61,951 nt of DNA from DASSUC01 sp035649895 (GCA_035649895.1 DASRIS010000086.1:1-61951), one strand, 5' to 3'. Numbered from the stretch's first letter, positions 14,682 through 23,706 are shown. The notes: a model not told the origin generated them from the letters alone. Program-made: numbers and translations.

Positions 14682-16229
14682 ATGTCGGGGCCGGTGCTCG
14701 TTGTGGACTTCGGGGCGCAGTACGCCCAGCTCATCGCGCGCCGGGTGCGTGAGGCGCGGGTCTACTCCGAGATCGTGCCGCACTCCACGCCGGTGCCGCA
14801 GCTGCTCGCCCGCAAGCCGGCCGCGATCATCCTCTCCGGCGGCCCGGCCAGCGTGTACGAGCCCGGAGCACCCCAGGTCGACCCGGCGCTGTTCGAAGCC
14901 GGGGTCCCAGTCTTCGGCATCTGCTATGGCTTCCAGGCGATGGCCCAGGCGCTCGGCGGGACGGTCGCCCACACCGGGCAGCGGGAGTTCGGCGGTACGC
15001 CGCTGCGGGCGTACCCGGAAAGGGGTTTGCTCTTCCGCGGCCTGCCGGGCGAGCTGGACGTGTGGATGAGCCACGGCGACGCGGTCACCGCGGCGCCGGA
15101 GGGCTTCACGGTGACCGCGAGCTCGGCGGGCGCGCCGGTGGCGGCGTTCGAGGACCTGCCGGGCCGGCGGGCCGGGGTGCAGTTCCACCCCGAGGTGGTG
15201 CACACGCGGTACGGGCAGGAGCTGCTCGCCCGCTTCCTGCACCAGGTCGCCGGCATCGAGCCGAGCTGGACCAGCGCGAACATCATCGACGAGCAGGTGG
15301 CCGCGGTCCGCGAACAGGTGGGCGACGCGCAGGTGCTCTGCGCGCTGTCCGGCGGGGTGGACAGCGCGGTGGCCGCGGCCCTGGTCCACCGCGCCGTGGG
15401 GGACCAGCTCACCTGCGTCTTCGTCGACCACGGGCTGCTGCGCGCGGGCGAGGCCGAGCAGGTGGAGAAGGACTACGTGGCGGCCACCGGGATCCGGCTG
15501 CGGGTGGTCGACGCGGCCGACCGGTTCCTCGCGGCGCTGGCCGGGGTGACCGATCCGGAGCGCAAGCGCAAGATCATCGGGCGGGAGTTCATCCGGGTCT
15601 TCGAGGCGGCGGCGCGCGAGGTCGACGCCGAGCGGCACGTCGGGTTCCTGGTGCAGGGGACGCTCTACCCCGATGTGGTGGAGTCCGGCGGGGGCGCCGG
15701 CACGGCGAGCATCAAGTCCCACCACAACGTCGGCGGCCTCCCCGAGGACCTGCGCTTCCAGCTCGTCGAGCCGCTGCGCACGCTGTTCAAGGACGAGGTG
15801 CGCGCGATCGGCCGGGAGCTGGGCCTGCCCGACGCGATCGTGTGGCGGCACCCGTTCCCCGGCCCGGGGCTGGCGATCCGGATCATCGGCGAGGTGACCC
15901 GGGACCGGCTCGCCACGCTGCGCGCCGCCGACCTCGTCGCCCGGGAGGAGCTGACCGCCGCGGGCCTGGACCGCGACGTGTGGCAGTTCCCGGTGGTGCT
16001 GCTCGCCGACGTGCGCAGCGTGGGCGTGCAGGGCGACGGGCGCAGCTACGGGCATCCCGTGGTGCTGCGCCCGGTGTCCAGTGAGGACGCCATGACCGCC
16101 GACTGGTCGCGGCTGCCGTACGACGTGCTCGCCCGGATCTCCACCCGCATCACCAACGAGGTGCCCGAGGTCAACCGGGTGGTGCTGGACGTGACCAGCA
16201 AGCCGCCGGGCACGATCGAGTGGGAGTGA
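14682..16229 (+). CDS. guaA: GMP synthase (glutamine-hydrolysing)
   Basis: This 515-residue enzyme converts XMP to GMP using glutamine and ATP, the last step of guanine nucleotide synthesis. The N-terminal class I amidotransferase domain has Cys81 (FGICYGFQ) and the His-Glu pair of VQFHPEVVHT. The ATP-pyrophosphatase domain begins with the P-loop ALSGGVDSAVAAAL, and the dimerisation domain ends in SKPPGTIEWE, the usual C-terminus. ATG 14682 fits the family start (GPVLVVDFGAQ); the open frame upstream belongs to the relic tail of the preceding gene. Its stop is immediately followed by the stop of the convergent PspC gene, with no spacer. Confidence 0.98.
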   Translation: MSGPVLVVDFGAQYAQLIARRVREARVYSEIVPHSTPVPQLLARKPAAIILSGGPASVYEPGAPQVDPALFEAGVPVFGICYGFQAMAQALGGTVAHTGQREFGGTPLRAYPERGLLFRGLPGELDVWMSHGDAVTAAPEGFTVTASSAGAPVAAFEDLPGRRAGVQFHPEVVHTRYGQELLARFLHQVAGIEPSWTSANIIDEQVAAVREQVGDAQVLCALSGGVDSAVAAALVHRAVGDQLTCVFVDHGLLRAGEAEQVEKDYVAATGIRLRVVDAADRFLAALAGVTDPERKRKIIGREFIRVFEAAAREVDAERHVGFLVQGTLYPDVVESGGGAGTASIKSHHNVGGLPEDLRFQLVEPLRTLFKDEVRAIGRELGLPDAIVWRHPFPGPGLAIRIIGEVTRDRLATLRAADLVAREELTAAGLDRDVWQFPVVLLADVRSVGVQGDGRSYGHPVVLRPVSSEDAMTADWSRLPYDVLARISTRITNEVPEVNRVVLDVTSKPPGTIEWE

Positions 16230-16520
16230 CTAGACCTGGGCTGGCGGGGCCGCCGCCGGCTGAGCCACCACGGGCGGGGACAGCACCGAGGGCGGCGCCG
16301 GGGGCGGTGCCGGCGGGAGCGCCGGCTCCTCCGGCATGACGACCCACATCAGCGGGTACGCGAGCAGCGCCAGGCCGCCGGTCAGCACGGCGAGCAGGAC
16401 GAAGCCGACCCGTACCGCGGTCGGGTCGGCGTTGAGGTAGCGGGCCACGCCGCCGCACACCCCGGTCAGCATGCGTTCGGTCCGGCTGCGGTAAAGGCGT
16501 CGATAGCGCATCTGGTCCAT
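16230..16520 (-). CDS. PspC domain membrane protein
   Basis: A 96-residue protein that is one PspC domain plus a Pro/Ala-rich tail. The pattern RMLTGVCGGVARYLNADPT, then AVRVGFVLLAVLTGGLALLA with a membrane helix, then YPLMWVVMPEEP is characteristic. PspC domains sense or transmit envelope stress. This one is free-standing; two other PspC-domain genes, one fused to a kinase, lie at 21772-25152. It is read divergently from the NUDIX genes across a 243-bp gap. Confidence 0.9.
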   Translation of the reverse strand: MDQMRYRRLYRSRTERMLTGVCGGVARYLNADPTAVRVGFVLLAVLTGGLALLAYPLMWVVMPEEPALPPAPPPAPPSVLSPPVVAQPAAAPPAQV

Positions 16521-16763
16521 GCCTCAACAGTGCGCGCCGGGCGCCCCGGCCGGCCTCGGTAACCGCCCGGATCCGGCCCATGAGATATCCCTGACCGCCG
16601 CGTAACGGCTCCCTTACGGGCCGGCCGCGTCACCTCCAATACCGCACTCGCCTCCCGCCTGCTGCGTGAGGAGCGTTCTCTCATCGTGAAGCGTTTCTCT
16701 CATCCGGTCAGACTGTCAGGAAATTGACAGTCCGCTCTGGACAAGAGGACAGATTCCGGCAGA

Positions 16764-17720
16764 ATGCCGCACGTGACCCCCGCCCTTGAGCCGCTCCGCC
16801 GGATCGCGGCGTATGCCTTTTGTACCGACTCCTCCGGCCGTTTCCTGCTGGTCCGCGCCTCGCCGCGGTCCGGGACGCCCGGCGTCTGGTCCCTGCCCGG
16901 CGGGGCGGTGGACCACGGAGAGAACCCCAACGACACGGTGGTCCGGGAGACGGCCGCCGAGACCGGGCTGTCGGTGGCGGTGACCCGGCTGCGCGACGTG
17001 CTGGCCGACATGCGGGCCCTGCCGCACCGGGGCATCACCCTGCACACCGACCGGCTGGTGTACGAGGTGACCGTGCGCGGCGGCACCCTGGTCGACCGGA
17101 TCGGGCAGCCTACCGACCTGTGCCGGTGGTACACCGCCGACGAGGCCAAGGGCCTGGCGCTGCGACCGTTCACGGCCACCGCCCTGGGCCTGCCCGCGGA
17201 CAGCGTCGACCTGCGCCCCGACGAGCCGGTCGACTTCCCGTCCTTCTACGCGGTGCCCGGCCCGGACGGCCTGCACCGGGCGCAGCGGTTCGCCGCGTAC
17301 GCCGTCGCCACCGACCCGGCCGGGCGGGTCCTGCTCACCCGCGTCGCGCCCGGCTACCCCGGCGGCGGCTCGTGGCACCTGCCCGGCGGCGGTACGGAGT
17401 ACGGCGAGCAGCCGGGCCCCGCGCTGATCCGGGAGCTGGCCGAGGAGACCGCCCAGCGGGGGCGCCTCGGCGAGCTGCTCGGCGTGGCCAGCCACCGGGA
17501 CGCGGCCTCGCTCGGCCCGGAGGGCTACCCCATCGACTGGCACGGCGTACGCGCCTTCTACCGGGTCACCGTGGACCGGCCGTCCGACCCCGATGTCGTC
17601 GACGCCGGCGGCTCCACCGACGAGGCCGGCTGGTTCACCCCGGGACAGCTCGACGCGATACCGCTGACGGAGGTGACCACCGAAGCCCTGCGCGCCGCCG
17701 GCCTGTGTAGCGGGTCATAG
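16764..17720 (+). CDS. Tandem NUDIX hydrolase domain protein A
   Basis: This 318-residue protein has two NUDIX domains. Domain 1 carries GGAVDHGENPNDTVVRETAA followed by ETGL. Compared with the consensus GX5EX7REUXEEXGU, the first of the paired glutamates is Ala. Domain 2 carries GGGTEYGEQPGPALIRELAE followed by ETAQ, in which the glycine is lost. Each domain thus has one change in the motif, so activity on a nucleoside diphosphate-linked substrate is possible but reduced or altered in at least one half. A second gene of the same build follows ten bases later. The start at ATG 16764 is the first in frame; the substrate is unknown. Confidence 0.88.
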   Translation: MPHVTPALEPLRRIAAYAFCTDSSGRFLLVRASPRSGTPGVWSLPGGAVDHGENPNDTVVRETAAETGLSVAVTRLRDVLADMRALPHRGITLHTDRLVYEVTVRGGTLVDRIGQPTDLCRWYTADEAKGLALRPFTATALGLPADSVDLRPDEPVDFPSFYAVPGPDGLHRAQRFAAYAVATDPAGRVLLTRVAPGYPGGGSWHLPGGGTEYGEQPGPALIRELAEETAQRGRLGELLGVASHRDAASLGPEGYPIDWHGVRAFYRVTVDRPSDPDVVDAGGSTDEAGWFTPGQLDAIPLTEVTTEALRAAGLCSGS

Positions 17721-17729
17721 GGTGCATCT

Positions 17730-18680
17730 GTGAGACAGCGGCGACGGCGCATCGCGGCGTACGGCGTGTGCCGTGACGCCGCGGGGCGGGTCCTGCTCGT
17801 CCGCGCATCGGCGGTGTCCAACACGCCCGGGCTCTGGCTGGTCCCGGGCGGAGGCATCGAGCACGGCGAGCATCCGGCCGCCGCGGTGGTCCGCGAGCTC
17901 GCCGAGGAGACTGGGCTGTCGGTCGAGGTCATCACGCTGCGTGATGTCGTGGCCGACGTGTCCCGGCTCCGCGACCGCCCGGTCGACCTCCACCATGATC
18001 GGGTCATCTACGACGTGATGGCGGTCGGCGGCACGCTGCGTGACGAGCTGGAGGGCAGCACGGACCTGGCGCGCTGGGTGCCGGAGGAGGAGCTGGCCGA
18101 GCTGCCGCTGATGCCGTTCACCGCGGAGGTGTTCGGGCTGCCGTGGCTGCCGCACCCGGGCCACCTCGCCGCCGGCTCCGCCGCCTGGGGCGGGAGCACG
18201 CCCACCGCGCGCGGGCCGCAGCGGCGGGTCGGCCCGCGCGGGCAGCGGTTCTCCGCCTACGCCCTCGCCACCAACCCGGACGGGCAGATCCTGCTGGCCC
18301 GCATAGCGCCCGGCTACCCGGGCGCCGGCCGGTGGCACCTGCCCGGCGGGGGCACCGACTTCGGCGAGCAGCCGGCCGCCGCGGTCCTGCGCGAGCTGGC
18401 CGAGGAGACCGACCAGGTCGGTCGGGTGACCGGCCTGCTCGGCGTCTCGCACCGGCACAACCCGGCGGCTCGGGGACCGGAGGGGTACCCGATCGACTGG
18501 CACACGGTGCGCATCCTCTACCGGATCGCGGTCGACGCGCCCACCCGGCCACGAGTGACCGAGGCGAGCGGCTCAACGGCGGACGCCGCCTGGTTCACCG
18601 CCGAGGAGGCGGCCCGGCTGGCGCTCAGCGAGGTGGCGGTCATCGCGCTGGACGGCTACCACGCCGGCTACCCACGGTAA
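17730..18680 (+). CDS. Tandem NUDIX hydrolase domain protein B
   Basis: The protein has 316 residues from GTG 17730. Domain 1 has a complete NUDIX box (GGGIEHGEHPAAAVVRELAE followed by ETGL). Domain 2 (GGGTDFGEQPAAAVLRELAE followed by ETDQ) has Asp where the box has Gly. Domains 1 of proteins A and B are close to each other, as are domains 2, including the shared PEGYPIDWH motif. The two genes are therefore a duplication of an already fused double-domain ancestor. They form one transcription unit. Substrate unknown; house-cleaning of modified nucleotides is only a general expectation. Confidence 0.88.
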   Translation: MRQRRRRIAAYGVCRDAAGRVLLVRASAVSNTPGLWLVPGGGIEHGEHPAAAVVRELAEETGLSVEVITLRDVVADVSRLRDRPVDLHHDRVIYDVMAVGGTLRDELEGSTDLARWVPEEELAELPLMPFTAEVFGLPWLPHPGHLAAGSAAWGGSTPTARGPQRRVGPRGQRFSAYALATNPDGQILLARIAPGYPGAGRWHLPGGGTDFGEQPAAAVLRELAEETDQVGRVTGLLGVSHRHNPAARGPEGYPIDWHTVRILYRIAVDAPTRPRVTEASGSTADAAWFTAEEAARLALSEVAVIALDGYHAGYPR

Positions 18681-18997
18681 CCTCGACTGTCCGACGCCGC
18701 GGCCGGTTCCGGGCTGGTTTCTGGCCGGTTCCCGGCTGGGCCGACCGGCCCCGCCACGGCCCGCCGATACCGGCGTGGGAACCGCCGAGTAGAATGGCGG
18801 GAGCCAACGCAGCCGATCACCGCCGGTGATCGGCGATTTGCTTGTTCTGCCCGTGCATGTTCCTGCTTGCGAAGAAAGTACCCTCGCGGGCTATCGCCAA
18901 GCCGAGCGCGGGTATGCGATGGTGTAGGCCGCGAGTACGAGAGGGCCGGACGGCCGCCGAGGCGGCGGAGCAACCGATCCGGTGATGGAGGGACACA
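18681..18997. other. Intergenic region before pssA
   Basis: This 317-base stretch has no protein-like frame of its own. It probably contains the pssA promoter. A weaker-GC segment (about 18835-18875) and GGAGGGACA right before GTG 18998 are the only recognisable signals. Confidence 0.4.
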
Positions 18998-19972
18998 GTG
19001 CCGAGAGCCCCCTGGCGTCGGCGCCGTACGACGGAGAGTCCTCGCCCTGCATACCGGTGGACCGGCCGGCTGCGACGTGGTGGCTCGGTGGCCCGCCGCC
19101 TCGGCGGCCGGATCATCCGCCGCCGTGGCCCGTTGGGGACCACCACCCTGCTGCCCGAGGCGCGGCCCGACTTCGCCGACCTCGCCGCGCTGACGGCCGT
19201 GGGCGGGATCGTGCCGGTCAGCCCGGCGGTCCCGGCCCCGCCGGGGTCGGCGCCGACCGGCCCGATGACCATCCCGCTGCTGCCCGGCGAGCGTACGGCC
19301 GTCCGCCAGCTGAAGTTCTCCCTGGTCAACGCCTGCACGCTGGGCAGCCTCACGCTCGGCATCACCGCCATCTTCCTGGCCATGCAGGCAGATGTCCGGT
19401 GGGCCGCGGTGTGCCTGATCGCCTGCGTGGTGTTTGACGGGCTCGACGGGGCGCTTGCCCGGCGGCTCGGCGTGGCCAGCCCGTTCGGCGCGCAGATGGA
19501 CTCGCTCGCCGACATGTGCTCGTTCGGTCTCGCCGCGCCGGTGGTCGTCTACGCATCCCTCGCCGGCACGGTGCCCGCGGGCGCGGCCGGCGTGGCGTGC
19601 GCGCTGGTCGCCGGGTGTGCGGCGATCCGGCTCGCCCGGTTCAACGTCTCCCCAAAGGACGGCCGGTTCTTCTGCGGGGTGCCGACCACCATGGCGGCGG
19701 CCGTGCTCGCCCTCGCGGTGCTGATCGGCCTGCCCATCTCGGGCGCGTGGCAGCTGGCCGGGGTGGCCCTGCTGGCCTTCGCGATGGTGTCCAGCTTCCC
19801 GTACGCGAAGCTGGCCCGGCTGGTCAAGCTGCCGCCGTGGCTGCTCGCTGTGCCCGTGCTCGGGACGCTGGTGGACATCAGGCTCACCTTTGGCCTGATC
19901 GTCGCGGCGTACCTCGCCAGCGGGCCGCTGCTCTGGCTGCGCCAGCGCGGCGCGCTGAGGCCAGGGGCGTGA
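18998..19972 (+). CDS. pssA: CDP-diacylglycerol-serine O-phosphatidyltransferase
   Basis: A 324-residue membrane enzyme that makes phosphatidylserine from CDP-diacylglycerol and serine. The CDP-alcohol phosphotransferase signature D(x)2DG(x)2AR(x)8G(x)3D(x)3D is complete at DGLDGALAR, RLGVASPFG, AQMDSLAD. About eight hydrophobic helices follow an unusually long basic N-terminus of about 90 residues. GTG 18998 with GGAGGG upstream is the best start, though the conserved part begins near residue 90. The gene converges on psd, the next enzyme of the pathway, with only 68 bases between the stops. Confidence 0.93.
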   Translation: MPRAPWRRRRTTESPRPAYRWTGRLRRGGSVARRLGGRIIRRRGPLGTTTLLPEARPDFADLAALTAVGGIVPVSPAVPAPPGSAPTGPMTIPLLPGERTAVRQLKFSLVNACTLGSLTLGITAIFLAMQADVRWAAVCLIACVVFDGLDGALARRLGVASPFGAQMDSLADMCSFGLAAPVVVYASLAGTVPAGAAGVACALVAGCAAIRLARFNVSPKDGRFFCGVPTTMAAAVLALAVLIGLPISGAWQLAGVALLAFAMVSSFPYAKLARLVKLPPWLLAVPVLGTLVDIRLTFGLIVAAYLASGPLLWLRQRGALRPGA

Positions 19973-20040
19973 GGAGCCCAGCTCCAGGCGACGCATCCTC
20001 CCGGTGACGCCTCAGCCCCTGGGGTAACGGGGGTGACGCC

Positions 20041-21282
20041 TCAGTCCCAGGTAGCGATCACGGTGGTGCCGCCGAGCACCCGGTCGCCCGGGGCGACCGC
20101 CGGCTGGGCCCGGTCAGCGGGCAGGTAGACATCGGTGCGCGAGCCGAACCGGATCAACCCGAACCGTTCGCCCTTGGCCAGCAAGGCGCCGACCGGCGCC
20201 CGGTGCACGATCCGGCGGGCCACCAGGCCGGTGCGCTGCGCCACCACCACGGTGCCGCGTACGGTCTCCAGGACCGTGTAGGCCGCGACGTTGTGCTCGG
20301 CCGCGGGCCGCATGGCCGCCGCGAACCCGCCGTCGGCCACGAAGAAGTCCACCACCTTGCCGGCGACCGGTGCCCGGTTGACGTGCACGTCCAGCACTGA
20401 CAGGAAGACCGCGACGCGCAGCAGCTCGTCGTCGCCGAAGCGTTCGTCCCGCAGCCGCTCGACGGAGAGCACCACCCCGTCGCTGGCCGCGACGACCGCG
20501 GTCTCGTCGTCCGGGATGTCCCGCTCCGGGTCGCGGAAGAACGCGGCCACGGGGGCTGCGGCGAGCGCCGGCAGCAGCCACAGCCGGGACGACGGCCGGG
20601 CCACCCGGGCGAAGGCGGCGAGCCCCAGCGCGATCCCGGCGGCGGCCACGCCGTTGGAGTCGATGTGCATGCTGCGGGTCACCGGCACGCTCGACGGCCG
20701 GTAGGCCGGGGCCAGCCGGGTCGTGGTCGCCAGCTCCGCTGGCGTGAAGCGCAGCCGGTGCACCCGCAGCGGTGGCCGGTTGCGCAGCACCAGGTCGCTG
20801 CCCACGCCGAAGAGGGTGGCCTGCCGCTCCAGCTCCTCGGCACCGGCGTCGGGCAGGCCCGGCAGCGCCGCTGGTGCGGACACGCTCAACAGGCCACCCT
20901 GGTCGAGCCGCTTACCGAGGTCGTCGAGGACCGCCCGGACCTCCTCGGCGCTGCCGTGCAACGGCGTGGCGACGACCACGAAGTCGACCGGGTCCGCCTC
21001 GGAGACCGAGTCGAGGACCTGTACCCGGTCGGCGACCCAGGGGCCGAGCGCGGTGAGGTGGGCGCGCAGCGGTGCGGCCGTACCCACAAGGAAGCTCTTG
21101 TCGTCCGGGAGCAGCGCGTCCAGCGCAGCGGTGAGCACCGGAGACTCAGGCTCGACCCCCACGATGAGCGCGGTCTTGGGTCCGCGCTGCCGGGTGAGGT
21201 CGGCGGTGAGAGCGCGGGCCACCCGGTCGCCGACGGGCAGCTGCCCGGGCACGCCAGCGGGCACTGCGGGGGGCTGGGTCAT
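20041..21282 (-). CDS. psd: Phosphatidylserine decarboxylase proenzyme with N-terminal methyltransferase-like domain
   Basis: The protein has 413 residues from ATG 21282. The C-terminal half (about residues 205-413) is a short-type Psd: FFRDPERDIP, SVLDVHVNRAPVAGKV, and LIRFGSRTDVYLP near the end, where autocleavage between Gly and Ser creates the pyruvoyl group. It decarboxylates phosphatidylserine to phosphatidylethanolamine. The N-terminal half is extra: TALIVGVEPESPVLTAALDA, DFVVVATPLHGSAEEVRAVL and LDQGGLLSVSAP resemble a Rossmann methyltransferase fold with a weak SAM motif. Typical Psd of this type is about half this length. The fusion may be usual for this bacterial family; its role is unknown. 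Confidence 0.9.
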   Translation of the reverse strand: MTQPPAVPAGVPGQLPVGDRVARALTADLTRQRGPKTALIVGVEPESPVLTAALDALLPDDKSFLVGTAAPLRAHLTALGPWVADRVQVLDSVSEADPVDFVVVATPLHGSAEEVRAVLDDLGKRLDQGGLLSVSAPAALPGLPDAGAEELERQATLFGVGSDLVLRNRPPLRVHRLRFTPAELATTTRLAPAYRPSSVPVTRSMHIDSNGVAAAGIALGLAAFARVARPSSRLWLLPALAAAPVAAFFRDPERDIPDDETAVVAASDGVVLSVERLRDERFGDDELLRVAVFLSVLDVHVNRAPVAGKVVDFFVADGGFAAAMRPAAEHNVAAYTVLETVRGTVVVAQRTGLVARRIVHRAPVGALLAKGERFGLIRFGSRTDVYLPADRAQPAVAPGDRVLGGTTVIATWD

Positions 21283-21358
21283 TCGGGAGCACGCTCCTTG
21301 CACGGCGCTGGCCGGTGATGGCTGACTACCCCATCGCCGGCCAGCTTATTCGACACAC

Positions 21359-21775
21359 TCAGGTCGGGTCGGGACCGGGTGCCCGGTGCCGTGCGCCCGG
21401 CGCCAGGTCGGGATCGGCCAGGTCGGGATCGGGACCGGCCAGGTCGGGATCGGGACCGGTCAGGTCGGGACGGGGCAGGTCGGCGCCGGGGCCGGTCAGG
21501 TTATCGGCGGGGCTGGTGAGGTCGTCCTGGTGGCCGGTCAGGTTGCCGGCGGCCTCGTCGGAGTGGGATGCGAGCGGGTGCTGCGCCGCCGGCCTGCCCG
21601 AGCGCAGCACGCCGACCAGGCCGAGCACGCCGAGCAGGATCAGCGCGGCAGCGACGAACCAGCCGACGTTGGGCAGGGTCAGATCGACCGTCACCGCTAC
21701 CGCCCACCACGCCACGATCACCAGGAAGACCACGCCGAAGGTGAGCGAAAGCCCGTCGGTGCGCTGCGCCTTCAT
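21359..21775 (-). CDS. Two-helix membrane protein with Asp-Pro-Gly repeat tail
   Basis: A 138-residue protein with two membrane helices (SLTFGVVFLVIVAWWAVAVT and VGWFVAAALILLGVLGLVGV) and a C-terminal tail of short repeats of the type DLxGPDP. The repeats are encoded by about 24-bp tandem DNA repeats at roughly 21405-21490, likely to vary in copy number. The start overlaps the stop of the large PspC protein by ATGA. The function is unknown, probably accessory to that protein. Confidence 0.72.
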   Translation of the reverse strand: MKAQRTDGLSLTFGVVFLVIVAWWAVAVTVDLTLPNVGWFVAAALILLGVLGLVGVLRSGRPAAQHPLASHSDEAAGNLTGHQDDLTSPADNLTGPGADLPRPDLTGPDPDLAGPDPDLADPDLAPGARHRAPGPDPT

Positions 21776-23706
21776 CGGTCCACCTCCAGGTCACCCGCGT
21801 TGACATGCACGATCAGGCGCAGCTGGCCGCCGCCGGACCCGTCGTCGCCGTCGTCGCTGAGCTCCCGCGCCGCCTGGTTGATGCCGCCCCAGCTGACGTC
21901 GAAGACCCGCGCATCGCCGGCGTTTATGTCCGCCCGCACGTCCACGTCCACGGCTGGCGGCAGGATCACCCGGAGCGAGCCGAAGCGGACCGTGGCCACG
22001 ACCGTCTCGTTCCGTCCGGTGAAGTCAAGCTCGCGCAGGTCCAGGGTGGCGTCCCCGGTGCCTAGCTCATAGCGCGGGTCCAGCTGCTCGAAGGTCCGGG
22101 GGCGCCACTCGATGTCGCCGGCGCTGGGCCGGACATGGCCGAAGCCTTCGACTCCGCTGCTGATGCCGAGCGCCACGGTTGTCGCGAGGCCGAGCGGGAT
22201 GAGCCAGCGCGCCCGGCCGACCCACGCGCCGGCGAGCAGGCCGAGGCCGATGATGCCGAGCCCGGTCGCGAAGTACGCCGAGGGGCGCACCCGGGCGCCG
22301 GTGAGGTCCACGACGGCGAGGACCCCGAGCGCCACGCACGCCAGCGACAGCACGACCCGGATCAGGCGGGACGGCTCGCGGGGCGGCCGCGGCCGCCGCG
22401 GTGGCACCGGTACGGCCGGCGCCGGGGGCGGCGGCCCTGGCGCCGGGTACGCGCCACCGCCGGCGTACGGCCCGTGCGGTGCGAAGGGGGGCCGGTAGCC
22501 ACCGGGCGGGGCTGGCGGAGGCGGGAAACCGGTTGCCTGCGCCGGGGCACCCTCCGGTGGTGTGCCTGGCAGGGCGCCACCCTGCGGCGGGAGGACCGGG
22601 GCGGCTGGCGGCGGCGGGAAGCCGGTGGCTGGGGTGCCGGGCGGCGCCGGCGTGGTCGACCCTGGAGCCCAGTACGCCCCCGGAGGGTACGGGACCGATG
22701 TGGACCTGGGGTAGCCGCCTGCCGCGGCGGGGCCGGCGGTGCCCCAGGCAGGCGCGCCCGAGGTGGGGGGGCCGAAGCCCCCTGGGCCAGGGGCCGGGGC
22801 GGTGAAGGCGGCTGGCCCTGAGGCCGGCGTGCCGAAGGGAGGTGTGCCGGAAGGAGACGCGCCGAAGGGAGACGCGCCGGAGGCCGCCGTTCCGGAGCCG
22901 GGAGCGCCCGGGAAGGGCGCGTACCCCTCGGGGTGGTACGGCCCGACCTGCGCCCGCCCGCCGCGGTTGAGCAGCAGCGCGCCCCCCAGCAGCACGGCCG
23001 CGGCCAGCACGGCGACGCGGAAGCCGTCGGAGACGATGAAGGCCAGCACCACGACCGCGAGCAGCCCGACCAGGATCACCGTCACCGGAGAGGTGCCCGA
23101 CCGGCCCCGTCCGGCCAGCGCCTCCACCGGAGACCCGGTGTCCCCCTCGGCCGGGATCACCAGCCAGCCGACGAGGTAGGCGAGCAGGCCGATGCCGCCG
23201 AAGAGGGTGAGCACGGCGAACAGCACCCGCCACAGCACGGGGTCGGTGTTCGTGGCTCGCCCGACCGCGGCGCACACCCCGGCGAGCTGGCGGCCCGCTG
23301 CCGGCCGTACCAGGCCATACCGGGCGGTGAACGTGCCCAGGGGCGTGACCGGCGGCTCCGTCCAGGGCGGCTGGCCGGCGGTTGCGAACGGCGGCGCTGT
23401 GCCTGGTGGTTCCATTCCGGGTGGGGCCGTGCCAGGCGAGGCCGTGCCGGGAGATGCCATGGGTGGTGGCTCCCAGCCGGGGGGCGTCGTGAACGGTGGT
23501 GCGGTGACCGGCGGCGGTGTGGTGTCGATCGGCTCGGTGGGTGGTTCGTCGTCCTGGAGGGGCCCGGTGGGCCGCCCCAGGGTGTCCGCGAGAGGCTCCT
23601 CGGGCGGGGGCGGGGGCGGGGGCGCAGCGTCGCGGACGGGACCGTCCTGGCCGGCGACGGCCGGGTCCCGCCTGGCGTCGTTGGCCTGCCCGGCGTCGTT
23701 CGTCAT
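21772..23706 (-). CDS. PspC domain membrane protein with Pro-rich linker and LiaF-like C-terminus
   Basis: The protein has 644 residues from ATG 23706 (GAGG upstream; TTG 23712 is in frame). After a disordered Pro-rich N-terminus there is a PspC domain (GRQLAGVCAAVGRATNTDPV, then LFAVLTLFGGIGLLAYLVGW). Further membrane helices follow, then a Pro/Gly-rich linker of about 190 residues, more helices, and a C-terminal beta-helix-like domain (VVATVRFGSLRVILPPAVDV) similar to the LiaF/toast-rack type. The gene is divergent from a PspC-kinase and NarL regulator. By analogy with LiaF-LiaS-LiaR it may modulate that kinase; this is inference. Direct DNA repeats occur in the linker region. Confidence 0.85.
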   Translation of the reverse strand: MTNDAGQANDARRDPAVAGQDGPVRDAAPPPPPPPEEPLADTLGRPTGPLQDDEPPTEPIDTTPPPVTAPPFTTPPGWEPPPMASPGTASPGTAPPGMEPPGTAPPFATAGQPPWTEPPVTPLGTFTARYGLVRPAAGRQLAGVCAAVGRATNTDPVLWRVLFAVLTLFGGIGLLAYLVGWLVIPAEGDTGSPVEALAGRGRSGTSPVTVILVGLLAVVVLAFIVSDGFRVAVLAAAVLLGGALLLNRGGRAQVGPYHPEGYAPFPGAPGSGTAASGASPFGASPSGTPPFGTPASGPAAFTAPAPGPGGFGPPTSGAPAWGTAGPAAAGGYPRSTSVPYPPGAYWAPGSTTPAPPGTPATGFPPPPAAPVLPPQGGALPGTPPEGAPAQATGFPPPPAPPGGYRPPFAPHGPYAGGGAYPAPGPPPPAPAVPVPPRRPRPPREPSRLIRVVLSLACVALGVLAVVDLTGARVRPSAYFATGLGIIGLGLLAGAWVGRARWLIPLGLATTVALGISSGVEGFGHVRPSAGDIEWRPRTFEQLDPRYELGTGDATLDLRELDFTGRNETVVATVRFGSLRVILPPAVDVDVRADINAGDARVFDVSWGGINQAARELSDDGDDGSGGGQLRLIVHVNAGDLEVDR

